Of a stretch of 64,000 nucleotides of DNA, positions 36,755 through 48,611 are shown piece by piece. The stretch spans positions 93,285,087 through 93,349,086 of the forward strand of contig JARCOQ010000002.1 in NCBI GenBank assembly GCA_029207755.1. The letters are read 5' to 3'. Below the pieces are notes generated by a model. It was not told the origin of the DNA. It did not search any database and was given only the letters and a program-made list of their open reading frames with translations. Source of the DNA: Chamaea fasciata (lineage: Eukaryota > Chordata > Aves > Passeriformes > Sylviidae). The translations under genes and the position numbers were made by a program. Position 1 is the first letter of the stretch; every line of letters starts with the position of its first letter.

Positions 36755-39700
36755 CATTACACAATGTTATAATGAACCAAAGCAAGGAAACTGGTATATA
36801 TTGCAGTTTTTATCTGAATGATTTTTGATTTCTATTTATTACTTTTAGGACTATGAATATCTTGTCATAAATTACCCTTTGAGCATTTGATAGCAATTAT
36901 ATTTTTTATGTGCTAAAATATTAAATATCCATGACTCTTCTTCAACTAATAAATGAGCTGTGGTGAAACTACATATCTGCTTCCTGATCTCCACAGATCT
37001 CTTGCAATGAATAGAGCTAATGGGGCCAGATAAAGAGTGCCTTTTGCCTACTACATGAGTGAGGCCGTTTAAATGGCAACATGTATTGGATCTGGAGAGT
37101 GTTGTGTATTTAAGAATCAAAATTTGAGGTTTTCACCTACTTGATTCTCACACACCCAGTGGTTCTCCTTTCACCTGCCTACCCACCTATAACATTATGT
37201 TCTGTAGGTCTTGAATTCTCTTTTTGTGAGACCCAGACTAGGTGTACTGGGAAGAAAGTTACAGGGAAAAACGGTAATGGCATACAGCTGCTTGCAGCTG
37301 TCAGCCTTGGCCATTACTGGCCAGGGTCTTCTCCTGTCATTTTTTTCCATATTACTCCCCAGTGTACAAAAACTTCCTCTACTTTCATGGTCTTCCCTCC
37401 AGCCAGGATATTTGCTGCCTTCTTTCTGGGTCCCCATCCTACTGAGACCACATTTTTTCAGCACCAGCTCTTTATAGATCCCAAAGTCCCAGATTTTCCT
37501 AATTTAAATAGTCCCTATATAGAAGCAAAGTATGCAATCAGACGCATGGAAATGCTTGAAATATCCTCCATATAAACTCATTAGTGAATCTGATTCAGAG
37601 AAAAATAAAGGATACACAAAATTCCTGATGAAAGAGAAACACAAGAGTTGTGCCGGGCCAAGTTAAGCTAGGTATGAAATGTTCCTAATCACAAATATTG
37701 ACATAGAGAAGAAACTAAAAGGAAGAACTAAGCATGAAAGTCTTTTTTGTGGAAATGGGCTGGAGCTTTTAGGGAATCTTTAAAATAGAAAAGCATGGGG
37801 ATGCTGCTGAAAAGAACTGGGTTAACAATGCAAAATGTCGAAGTGCAAGATCCACAGCTGCATGAAATACTTCAGCCATTACTACAATACTATACCCATT
37901 TAATATAATAATAAACCATAGTATAGACCAGTTTAAGGGTATTATGCTTATCTCTTTTTTCATGACATAAAGCCACACTGATGTTCAGCCTGCTAGAAAT
38001 TTCAGTCTTAAACAAATCAGAATAAACCCCAGACAAGAGTAAGCCAGGCCAACAAAGATTAAACAAAGAAGCAAACAAACAAAAAAACTTATTTAGAAAT
38101 ATGTAAGATACATAAATGTAAATGAAAGTAAAAATTAAAATGCAACAGACTTGCAAATAAGTCATACATTTGAAACAGCAAATAAACTAAATGAAACCAA
38201 GGTTAGGAAAGATAAGATAATCAAAGATGCAGCAGAGGAGCAATCTAATAAAATTATATTCTATTCTTTATAAGATTTTTACTTATCAATAAATGGAAAT
38301 ACAAAAGATCTTTGTGAGGAAATGTTTTAATAGCTGATAAGTAGTAAATTTCCACTACTATTTTTGCACTGTTTTATAAGGCTGAAAAATATTTCCAGCA
38401 AAAGTATTAAACTGTCAGTTAAATTGTTTTATTTACAACTGCTCCCCATTTATATTGGTCTTAGGACCAATCCTCTTAAAGAAGACAATTTTTCTGTCAT
38501 CCTGCTCCTTCCAATGATCTGATGAACAGAGCCATATCATGCTTAGTGTCAGGAGGCAATTACAACTCAGATCCCAGGTCCTGCTGCTCCTCTGTCTTCT
38601 TGCTCTAGCAGCAGGGTATTAACCCTGGCCTGCAGTAGAATTCAATGCCACTGCTGCTCATGACCAGCTCTGTAACTGAACCTCTGTCTCCATTTGTTTA
38701 CTAAGAAAACACAATCAAAAATTATTGCAACACTGACAGCTATGAAAATGGCTAGGCAGCTGTGGGTTTGTTGCAAATGGACTAAACTATTTACATGTGG
38801 TCATCCCTGGAATGCTATACTATATAACTGAAACTGGGGAGGATCTTCTTTGGAGGTTTTTTTCCAAAATGCTACGTAGAAGGTTAGATACATATATATT
38901 TCTGTAGTTATTCAAATTCATAGGAATAGAGAAAGTTAATTTTTAAAGAGCATTCTCTTTTCTGGATATTATTTGAAGCACTCATGCTATTTATTTAATA
39001 ATATTACACTCACCTGTTCAGTCTCCTGATGTATTTTCCCCACATAGTCGTGGCAGAACAATATCTTTTTTTTTTTTTTCCCTCTTTCGTCAAAATGTAG
39101 CTTTTTTACTTTAAGGCTTTCAGTGGTTAATACCCAGTTAATAAATTTTTGGAGATTTCTACCCTTCTGTAAATGACATCAGCAGACTTTTTATTGTCTT
39201 CTCAGAAAACAAATCATATCTTCAGCCAGTGCTCATCAGTTCTGAAACAGGATGTTCTCTGTGTCTGCAGATTGGAACTGTAATTCATATTTAGTTTGAT
39301 GAATGTCAGAAAGCAATTTTTATTAGCACATATAGCATGGACTGTTAAGAATTATTACAAACTCTTATTTAGCAGGTCAGAAGCAGTCAGGTTTTTGGCT
39401 TGAGAAGGGACCAAAAATTTAACGTTTAATCTAGGACAATGGCACACTTTTCCAGATAAACAACAACAACAAAAAGCCTAAACAAGAACCTACTAGAATT
39501 ATTACAAGTTTATAATTCTATTTGGAAAAAAATAAAATAATGTGCCTTCATATCTTACTTTTTTAAAACAGAGACTATATTGCAAATTACCAAAGGACCA
39601 CTTCTTCAAAAAATACATAAGGCAAAAAAGCATGAATTGAAGAAAAATACAAAATCTGAAATAGGTTGAAGATCTTTTTAGAAAAGTTCCTTCATTTTTT

Positions 39701-40600
39701 GTTTACCTGATGTAACTCCATTCCTGCATTTATCACAATGAGACCCAGCATGAGACTACCAATCCCAAACCTAGACAGTGGATCAGAGCACGATAATTAA
39801 AGATAAATCATATCTCACAACAAAAGTCTCAGTATTTCCAAGGTGCAATTATATATAGTAGTTTTGTGATTACTTTTTCCCACTGGTTCCAACACATGAA
39901 CACGACAAAATATCATTTTGGTTTGTAAAGAAGTATTTAATTTCTTTTTCTTTTTCCTAAATAAAGAAGAAAATGCATGCTCCAGTCAATCCAGTAGCTG
40001 AAACAGGAAGGTCCTGAAAGACAATTTTTCCAAAATTAAGTCCCTCATGCTGGTGTACAGAAGGACACAAGCATGAGTAGCATCATGTCAGCACATCCTG
40101 AAGTGTAGAGATTTAACTGACCTAGAAGGTGCCCATATTCCTGGGAAGTTTTGCAATCCACTCTGTGGTCTCTGCAACTGTGTCTATGCAGCAAGCACTG
40201 GTTGTATTAATGTCTGTTACAGTGATGAAGGAGCAAATGCAATCTATTGGTACAGTTAGAGAATTTAGCTCTAAAAGCATGAACTTCTTTCCTGAAAAGG
40301 TAAAGATGGATCAGTTAAATAGACTTTGTTTCAAAATTTTATATTCCATGTAAAGTATGGAAAAAAATTTTCTTCACATATTTCAAATTGTGAAAATCAG
40401 ATAAAAAATATGATGCAAAAGTAGATTTAAGCAATCTGGGTTTATTTTTTTTGTAATATTTTTATCATAATTTTTATTTCAGAGTCTAAAGCAAAACTTG
40501 CAAAAATTTACAAGAATTATACGCTAAACAGTCAGTCAGTCAACATATATATCCTTCATGATTAAAATTCATAGAAGTATTTAAATAGAAGGATCATAAA
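36755..40600. other. AT-rich DNA, no definite gene
   Basis: The part 37,141-37,575 is less AT-rich and holds a 144-codon open frame on the plus strand overlapping an 89-codon frame on the minus strand (37,195-37,464). Neither shows a recognisable domain. The rest is ordinary AT-rich DNA. Confidence 0.4.
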
Positions 40601-40610
40601 TATGAAGGAA

Positions 40611-40820
40611 GGGAAGGGAAGGGAAGGGAAGGGAAGGGAAGGGAAGGGAAGGGAAGGGAAGGGAAGGGAAGGGAAGGGAAGGGAAGGGAAGGGAAGGGAA
40701 GGGAAGGGAAGGGAAGGGAAGGGAAGGGAAGGGAAGGGAAGGGAAGGGAAGGGAAGGGAAGGGAAGGGAAGGGAAGGGAAGGGAAGGGAAGGGAAGGGAA
40801 GGGAAGGGAAGGGAAGGGAA
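40611..40820 (+). repeat. (GGGAA)42 pentanucleotide microsatellite
   Basis: Forty-two uninterrupted copies of GGGAA (210 bases), preceded by an imperfect unit (AGGAA, 40,606-40,610). It is all purine on the plus strand and reads open in every frame on both strands, so the long frames that cross it are artefacts. The motif is a rotation of AAGGG. Confidence 0.99.
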
Positions 40821-43800
40821 ATATTAATTGCTCAGTTAAGAAATGAAAAGCAGTTCTCAGAATTCTCAAATTTCCTGAAAGATTTGCAACCAGCTATTTT
40901 ATTACCCTTGGGATTTCATCAAGCTGCTAACATTTCACTTATGAAAAATGTTTTCTTATGATAATAATTTAATTCTCTCATTCTTTGCTGATCTATCTAT
41001 ACTGATTATAAATTACTTGATACAAGTATGAATTCTTCCTGCGAGTGCAGCTCTTCACTCCTAGACATCCCTTGGGAACCTTGAAATTATATGCTTTTAT
41101 GTAAGGAGAGTTGGTGTACGTAATAAAGAACTTCAGAATTTTTTTTTTCCTTAAAAAGAAGGGTTTTAAAAAGCCTTAGTGAGTATATATTCCTTGCTAT
41201 GAAAATGTCCTTTTCAGTTCACTGAAATACTACACTACTGTAGCACTTTAAAATATTTTCCCTTCTAAAAGGTAATATTCAAGCATAAAAGAGTTAATAT
41301 TTTTGATTAATGAAAGAAATAAAATAATTTATTTCAGTCATGTAGTCTCTGCTGAAAAGTTAGCATGCACACACAAAATCTCCCACTTAAAAAATGTCAA
41401 AATTTAACAAGAAGTGAATATACTGTTGCATTGAAATACATTTTTATTGGAAAAGATTAGAGCAACCAGAAGCTGAGCTCACAAATAAAATTATTTACCT
41501 TGAATATCCTTCCAAAGCAGTCCTACAGGAACTGAGAATTTAGTAAAATGTTGTTAGATTAAACTTTATTCTTTGAAAACAGATACTGACTTACATGGTG
41601 CTCTGATTGTAATCATCCGTTATAAAGACATATCAAGGCAATCAGCTGCCTCCAGGAAATGGAAACCCAGAGGTAGAGCTGCTCCATATGAAAAGGCCAG
41701 TATTTCAGGGAAGAAATAATTTTGGTGAGGAATTAAGATGCCATTTTTTGACTTTTTAAAAATTGCTTGCAGCATGTTCATTATGCAAACTCTTTTTTTT
41801 CTTGGTTTGGACAAACACTTTTCAGAGGGATTTTCTACTGTCAACATGTGCCTATTTTAAATGAGACTTATTATGACACCATTAAAATAAGATATGACCA
41901 GGACAATGAACACATACTCCCCTGGAGATGACAGTGGAAAATCTGCAAAACATTTACACAGTATAGGAATTAGTGCTTCAGTAGGTGGACTTAAAAAATA
42001 AAAACCAACTTTTTTTCCAGATGTTTAATTTAATGTGCCCCAAAATTTCCCAGTATGTTCATTGAACACAACAGTTAATTTTTTAATTGATAACATTGCT
42101 AAAACTTAATAAAATTTAAGGATAGTTTGATTTCAATTTTCTGGTCTATCTAGAGCATATAGCTGTATAACTCTGCTGTGATTAAGGAGTAAGAAAGGAG
42201 AATATATTTCAAAAACTACCTGAGGACACACCACATCCTGTCCATCCATTATTCTTCCTTGTTCCTATGGACGAGGTGACTGTAGTCCCCATTCATTATG
42301 ATCAGAGATGACTGCACTATGAAAATTATGTTTATATCAAGACACAATAATTTTTAAATGGAGTCATTCGAGTCATTCACTTCACAGTTAGAATATTTGT
42401 ACATGATTAGCAGTTGGTAGCTTATTAACAATCTTTTCATTTGATGGTTAAACCAAAAGATTTTGCTTCCCAAATGCCATGATTAATTACGGAATATCAG
42501 CAAGTGGAAGATCAGCCAGAGTTATTGTTTTAAAATTGACTCTTATATTGTATTGTAACAAATTCTGGACTGATGTGATGTAGTTGATTCATCAAGTTAG
42601 AAAGACGGGATTTAAAGTTCTACAGACCTTTATAAATCCACCGTACTTGCAAGGAGACATGGGCTGTCCAGAGACTATGGGAAGGCTCTGACAATATGTC
42701 AGACAAGCAGATTAAAAGAGTATTTCACCAAGGTATCCCAAAAACTGTTAGTGAAGATAATGAAGACATATCTTCAGATGTCTGTTTGTAGACATATAAG
42801 TGGTTCAAATAACACTTTCCACAAAATGTGTGATTCAATCCTTTTTCAACATTCCTTGTTTCTTTCCTCAAGGACAGAATGTCCAAGACAACAAGTTGAA
42901 CTTTATGTAATAATGGTTATTTTAACAGGAGATAGAACTGAGTTCCTAATCTGTAGTTGCTCAGGGACGGAGACATGGCATGAGAAAGGAGATGGATCTA
43001 ACAGAAACATGGACACTTTTGTGAAGCATAATGAAATATAGGAAGAATCCAGAGTCAAGTAATTCCTTTAGTAACTAAATATTGAACATAGGTGGTAAAA
43101 ACAAACCACCAAGGGCCTGCTGCAATGTGACCTTAAAAATCTGCCACTTAATTAAATTTTATACATGCATGTATTTATTTGCATGTTTATTTATACATAT
43201 AGATTTTCCACATTTTACACATTAAATTTCATTAAAAGCTATAAATAGGTCTCTTTATGCGTATGCTACAAATATTTTATGTTTCATCATATTGCATTGT
43301 ACTATAGAAGTCTTTTTTGTGGTTACTAATATTCACCATGAAATACAGAAAATTATCAAATTTTAACTATTTTCTCTGGATTCCCTTCTCCCAGATGCCA
43401 TGTTTTTTGATCACATAATTTGTCACGTTATTCTGCACCATTTCCTGCACATATCTTTGACTCAGGTCAAAGCTCTTGAGGTCCTCACTTCTGTGTGCGC
43501 TCGTTTATCAAGGACCAGCCTTTGCTGTCAGACCCTATACCTAAAATACTCATCCTGGCTCTTGTCAGCTTCTCAATTTCTGAACCATCCTTTTCTTCCC
43601 TTTTCTGTGAAAACGGCGGTCTAGCACAACTTTTGTACACTTCAAATGAGTCTGCAGTGATTTTCTGTACCTTGTCACTTTGACAGTGTCACTCTTCTTG
43701 ACACTCTGCTGTCTTACACTTCTCCACGGAGTCAAGAACACCACTTCTCTTCAAACATATCATGGATTATCCCCAACCTACCTAACATCTCTTTCACTTT

Positions 43801-43981
43801 CAGCATCTGGAATTATCCTCTGATATGGTAGTTTCTGTCACCTTGTACTCATTTACCTTTGGCACCTTATGCTCCCCCTCTCATTGGGAATGTCAGAACG
43901 TGATCCCACAGAATTTTTTACATTAGTTATTTTTTTCTCTGTATAAATTCTTTCCCTTCCCTTTTCTGTAAAACATGCATA
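40821..43981. other. AT-rich DNA, no gene seen
   Basis: Frames of 62-96 codons occur (for example 42,751-43,041 plus) with no motif. I recognise no repeat. Confidence 0.4.
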
Positions 43982-43986
43982 GCACT
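43982..43986 (+). repeat. left target-site duplication (imperfect)
   Basis: GCACT precedes the LTR, and ACACT follows it at 44,807-44,811. Four of five bases match, consistent with a 5-bp duplication with one later mutation. Confidence 0.6.
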
Positions 43987-44806
43987 TGTTGGGGGTTGGG
44001 TTTGTTCCTTCTTTCTCTAAAGAATTTTTTCCCCATAAGTTACCAAGGAGACCAAGTGTTGGATACTTGAGAGTACTTAACCAAAACAAAGAGGTGGACA
44101 AAGTTGGAAGGGGGAGATAACGCAGGTAAAAGACAGAGCTTGAGGCAGTTGTTCCTCCGGGCTCTTCCTTTTTTCGAAGTTCGGGAGAGAGAGAACGGCT
44201 GTTGCTGGCGGGAAGAGTTTCACTGTGGCCAAAGGGATCCAGTCCTGGGAAATCTACGATCACCGGTTCAGCCTGAATCCTGAGTTTTCTCTGCCACCCA
44301 CAGGAGCTGGGCCAGTCCTGCCTCGCCTTCGGCTTCTTCGGCGCTGCTCCTCTTGCTACAGTGTGACCCTGCACTCCCTGCGCTGCCGGGACATCCTGCC
44401 CCTGCCTGCCGGGACACCCTGCCATCCCAGCTACCAGCCCAGGACTTTTCCACTGTTTCAGCTTGGTGCTCTGAAGATCCTGCAGAGACACCAAAACCAA
44501 ACTGCCCTGGGTTTTGTGAAACAAAACCCTCAAGGTTCTTGGTACTGTTTTCGTTTGTTATTAATGCTGTAGTTGTTTGGTGGGGGTTTTTTTGTGTTTG
44601 TTTGCTTTGTATTACATACTAGTAAAGAAGTGCTATTCCTATTTCCCAAATCTTTGCCTAAGAGCCTCTGATTGTAAATTTATAATTGAAAAAGAAAAAA
44701 AGGGGGGAGGAGGGGGGGCAGGGGGTTTACACTCTCCATTCCAAAGGAAACTCCAGTTGCTTTTTTTTTATTACCTGGCAGATACCTGTCTTCCCAAACC
44801 AAGACA
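43987..44806 (+). mobile_element. solo LTR of an avian endogenous retrovirus (copy B)
   Basis: It starts TGTTGGGGG and ends CCAAGACA, like the copy at 6,927-7,710, and is closely similar to it from end to end. It keeps about 91 bases near 44,678-44,773 that the other copy lacks, including a G-rich stretch (44,702-44,725). It lacks part of the GC-rich block seen at about 7,090-7,175. An AGTAAA near 44,624 sits where the family poly-A signal would be, which supports plus orientation. No retroviral genes adjoin it, and the flanks carry an imperfect 5-bp duplication, so it is an independent solo LTR. The 226-codon minus-strand frame (43,853-44,533) and the 89-115 codon plus-strand frames reflect LTR composition and are not called as genes. 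Confidence 0.87.
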
Positions 44807-44811
44807 ACACT
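44807..44811 (+). repeat. right target-site duplication (imperfect)
   Basis: ACACT, compared with GCACT at 43,982-43,986. Confidence 0.6.
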
Positions 44812-46689
44812 TTACACTGTTTCAGAGCTTCTGCGTTCAAACAATTGCCAGACTTATGTTTTTCTGCAAATCACTTATAGAAGGAACCCGTTTTCCATAG
44901 CCTTGTTTTTTTCTGTAATGGTATGTAAACTGAGACTCTGATCCCTAGGTGCTGTGTTGATACAGAACTTAACATTATAATATGAAAAGCTGGTGTTAAT
45001 CATAATTTTACTTTTCTAGTTCTTGTAGCAATGTGGTCTTCAGAAGCCTCATGTTAAAACTATGAGTTTCAGAAGACAATAGCATTAAGTCCTACTCTAC
45101 AGGAGCCAGAATTCAGTTCCTACTCCTCACTGAAAATACAAGACAACATTGGAATAACAGAAAAAAACGGAGGAAATGGTGTGCTTTAAGAATTATTTCA
45201 ACATAGAAAGCAAACAGCAGATACATGGACAGACATGTTACCTAGCTAAAGTACAAGTATACATACTTTCTTTATAAGCAATAGTTATAAATAACAGATA
45301 TTAAGGTTAAGAAGAAGTCAAAAAGAAAATTGTTTAAGGGATTAGACTCCTTGACAGGTGAAAAGAATTTCTTTTGACAGTAAAATAACAGTTATGAAAG
45401 TGTAGAAAAAAAAAGAGATTTTTACTTTGCAGTTTACTGAGGGCCCCTTTGAGTCTAAGAACAGCCTGGAGTCCTCCTAGAAACTTCTGCATAAAAAATG
45501 GACAGACTATTAATGAGCATATACATTAAAAAAGACAAACTTAGATTGCTTCTAAGGGTTTTCTGTCAATCTTTGTGCTACTCCATCATCTATTCTGTAA
45601 TTACCCATATAGCCCAAAGAAATAATCAGGAGAGGTTTTATATTAGTTCCTTTGCTCTGCAAGAAGCAAAGAGAAAATGAAAGAATACACAGCTTTTTAT
45701 AATTGCCCCAACTTCTGAATTTTATAACTTTAAGTAATGAAAATGAAAGCAGAGTACATCCACAGCATGGTGAGGATCCACTCAGCACATGATATAAACT
45801 CATAGCTTTCAGCTCAGAAGATCAGAACTAAATTAATTGAGTAAAACATCTATAAATAATATATATTCTTGGGAGGGGAAACAAAATGTATGATCTCTGA
45901 GACTATTAAAGAGACTTACTACAGAATATGTCCTCTAAATTCAGCAGGATCATTTGGAAACTTCTGTGTTCATTGACTAAGTTCTGCAAAAGTTGTGGGT
46001 TCAGCTTATATGGAACACACATAAAAAAGTGTTCTGTGCTGGTTGTCTACACAATGAACAAGTACATGCACTTCAGTAACACATGTCCCTTACAGCTTAA
46101 ATGCACCTATCCACAAGATTTCTGAGAGATGGAAGCTCTAACACAGTACTGTTCTTTTCCTGCAACACACAGGGCTTCTTGCTATAATATGTATACACAC
46201 ATATTTCTTTCTTGCTCTTCCATTAGTTTTCTATCATAAGCAAATACACCATTATTTAAAAAAATGTAAAGTATGCATTTGGTGTCTTACGGGTAGGGTG
46301 AGGAAATAGCTAATTTTTGTCAATATCCACAGACCTTTTCTATAGTCATGACAAATCCATCAGCTACTCTTTGACCTCAGTAAAGGCATACCACATACAA
46401 TATAGAATGTCCCATAGTGTTATAAGATGGCACAAAAATTGCTGAAATAAGTAATTCAGAAAAGTAGAGAATATTTCTTTTACCTTATATATATTACTGT
46501 ATTTCTTTTTTATAAAAAAACCCAGACACAAAAATATAATGCTGATTTACTATAATTAAGCATTTAAGGGTTTATAATAGATGTAAAGGACAAAATGGTA
46601 TTTCAGCATACAAGAGGAAAGGTCAACAGAATCTTAAAATGTACTTCTTTTTTATTTGAAAGTTTGTATTCCAAATAGTCATTAAAGTC
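44812..46689. other. AT-rich DNA, no gene seen
   Basis: No repeat consensus or exon was recognised. Confidence 0.4.
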
Positions 46690-47325
46690 TGTCCTGGATT
46701 TTATTAGGGTCCTTTTCTTCCTTGCAGCTGTTACATTACATTTGTTTTTAGCACAAGAATGATGTTGATGATACAGTGATGGTTAAGCTGTTCCTGAGCT
46801 TAGCTGACCCTGAGCTTTTCCTAAATCAAGTTTTTTTTCAGTTTTCTATCATCTACCAGTGAGCAGGTACATAAGAATCTGGGAATGAGCATGGCCAAAA
46901 AAGCTGGCCCAAACTGGCCAAAGGGAAATCCCATATCACTGAACATCATGCCCAATATATAAAATGGGGGAACTTGGCAAGAAGCTGCTGGTTGATCATT
47001 GATGGAGACAGGCTGGGCATCAGTCAGTGGGTGGGGAGTAATTGCATTGTGCATCATTTGTCTGCTTGGGATTTCTCTCTCTCTTTTTGTTATCTCCCTT
47101 TCCACATTACTACTATAATAATTATCATTAATTTAATTACTATAATTAATATAATCATTAATATAACTATTAATGCTAATATTAATATTAATATATTGTA
47201 ATTTATTTTGTTTCAATTATGAAGTTGTTCGTAACTCACAGGTTGTATTATTTTTAAATTCTCTTTTGCATTCCACCAGAGCTGCTGCATGGTATTTAGT
47301 TACCGGCTGGGATTAAGTCATGAAA
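46690..47325 (+). mobile_element. old ERVL-type LTR
   Basis: It begins TGTCCTGGATTTTATTAGGG, a diverged form of a familiar bird LTR start. It then follows the family in order: 'ttttcttccttgcagctg', 'gcaggtacataagaatctgg', 'actggccaaagggaaatccc', a TATATAAA core at about 46,957-46,964, 'gctgggcatcagtcagtggg', 'attgcattgtgcatcatttg', an ATT-rich tract (about 47,105-47,200), and the end 'ttagttaccggctgggatta'. The last CA is mutated to AA. A 5-bp duplication is not clear (AAGTC against AGGGC). No genes adjoin it. The plus orientation follows from the order TATA, TSS region, ATT-rich region, U5. Confidence 0.85.
47105..47205. repeat. ATT/TAA-rich tract inside the LTR
   Basis: Imperfect ATT, AATT and TAAT words, an expansion of the ATT-rich segment normal for this LTR family. 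Confidence 0.7.
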
Positions 47326-47449
47326 AGGGCCCAAATGGTCACATTTCTCACTTAAAACTCCATTTGGTATGTACATTTAAAGATATAGTCCAGTTTTTAA
47401 AGGTATCTTGGGTGAATATTTGGAACTGAAAAATAAGTTTCCAGGTTTG

Positions 47450-47454
<5 letters not shown>

Positions 47455-47480
<26 letters not shown>
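47455..47480. repeat. T26 run
   Basis: Twenty-six T in a row. Confidence 0.9.
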
Positions 47481-48558
47481 AATGTTAAACTATATGAAGT
47501 TATAAAAAATGTCACGGGAGGTGAACAAATGTATCTGTGTTGATGAATAAAACATTTTGATCCTCTATTCCTCACTTGTTGTAAACGTTGATGTGACATT
47601 AAGATATTACAGAAATATGCGAACACAAATGAATTGTCTTGTACTTCAAATGCATTATATGTTAGTAGACCTTGTTCTGTGTATCTTTTTATGAAATCAA
47701 GAGATTTGACAGAGAAAGCATTCTATCAATAATGACAGAATTTTGATAAATCCTTGTTAATGTTCCAGATCAGACAGAATGCAGTTATGTAAAACTGAAT
47801 CAGAGAAGCTTCCTGTTATATGCATATGTCACTTTTTTGTCCTCTCTCACTATATACAAAATTGGTTTCTATAGACTGGAAAATTTTCCGCACAAGGAAA
47901 TTTATTGAGTAAATATTGGTTTGTAAGATTTCAGTTTATTCTAAATCATCATTAAAAAATATTACTACATTAAACATTTCATAAACTGAACGTAATTTTG
48001 TAAGTCAGGCTTCCACTTGGAGAAAGCAGCAGTCAGATAAATAAATCTAGTGTATTGGTTTTTGCCAGCCCTTCTACTTAAGTTGGCTTCTCAGACTAAA
48101 ATATAGGATTCACACAGGTCACAAGGGGATAATTCAGATTTCTATGTTTCTTTTTTCCACTCAGGATATTTTCTTCACATACAGCCTAATCTTACAGAAT
48201 TCACTCTTAGTTTTAACATTGTCTTCAAAAAAATCTTTCATTTCACCTCTAAAGTGATATTTAAAAACTTTAATACTTAGTCTGACATGAGGAAGCCTGC
48301 TAAAATATAATTGTTTGCTTTGATTTTATTGAGGTTTTTTTTTTTCTTTTTTACTTTTTGATTTGGAACAACTATTAAGTTTTGAGATGCAATTTGTATC
48401 CACACCTGATCACTGTTTCCTCACAGAAATATATCATCTCCTCTGATTTAGATTTGCTCATTGCTACTCTATTATGTTCTCCAGAGAGCACAGAATCCTG
48501 AAATGGCAAAGATATTGATTGGTTGATATAATCCTCATTTCCTTAACTTCTGTCATTA

Positions 48559-48559
<1 letters not shown>
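47481..48559. other. AT-rich DNA, no gene seen
   Basis: Nothing recognisable. Confidence 0.4.

Positions 48560-48560
<1 letters not shown>

Positions 48561-48608
<48 letters not shown>
48561..48608 (+). repeat. (CTAT)12 tetranucleotide microsatellite
   Basis: Twelve perfect CTAT units. Confidence 0.97.
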
Positions 48609-48609
<1 letters not shown>

Positions 48610-48611
48610 AT

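Noticed and set aside
40594..40961. Repetitive open frames on both strands (G-K-G-R-E and P-S-L-P-F units)
   Set aside because: They are direct translations of the GGGAA microsatellite, which has no stop in any frame.
43853..44533. A 226-codon open frame on the minus strand, the longest in the window
   Set aside because: Most of it is the reverse complement of solo LTR copy B, and the frame is not kept in full in copy A. It is explained by LTR composition.
6927..44806. Copies A and B as the two LTRs of one giant provirus
   Set aside because: The flanking duplications differ (CTAGT against GCACT/ACACT), the distance is 37 kb, and no retroviral genes were recognised between them.
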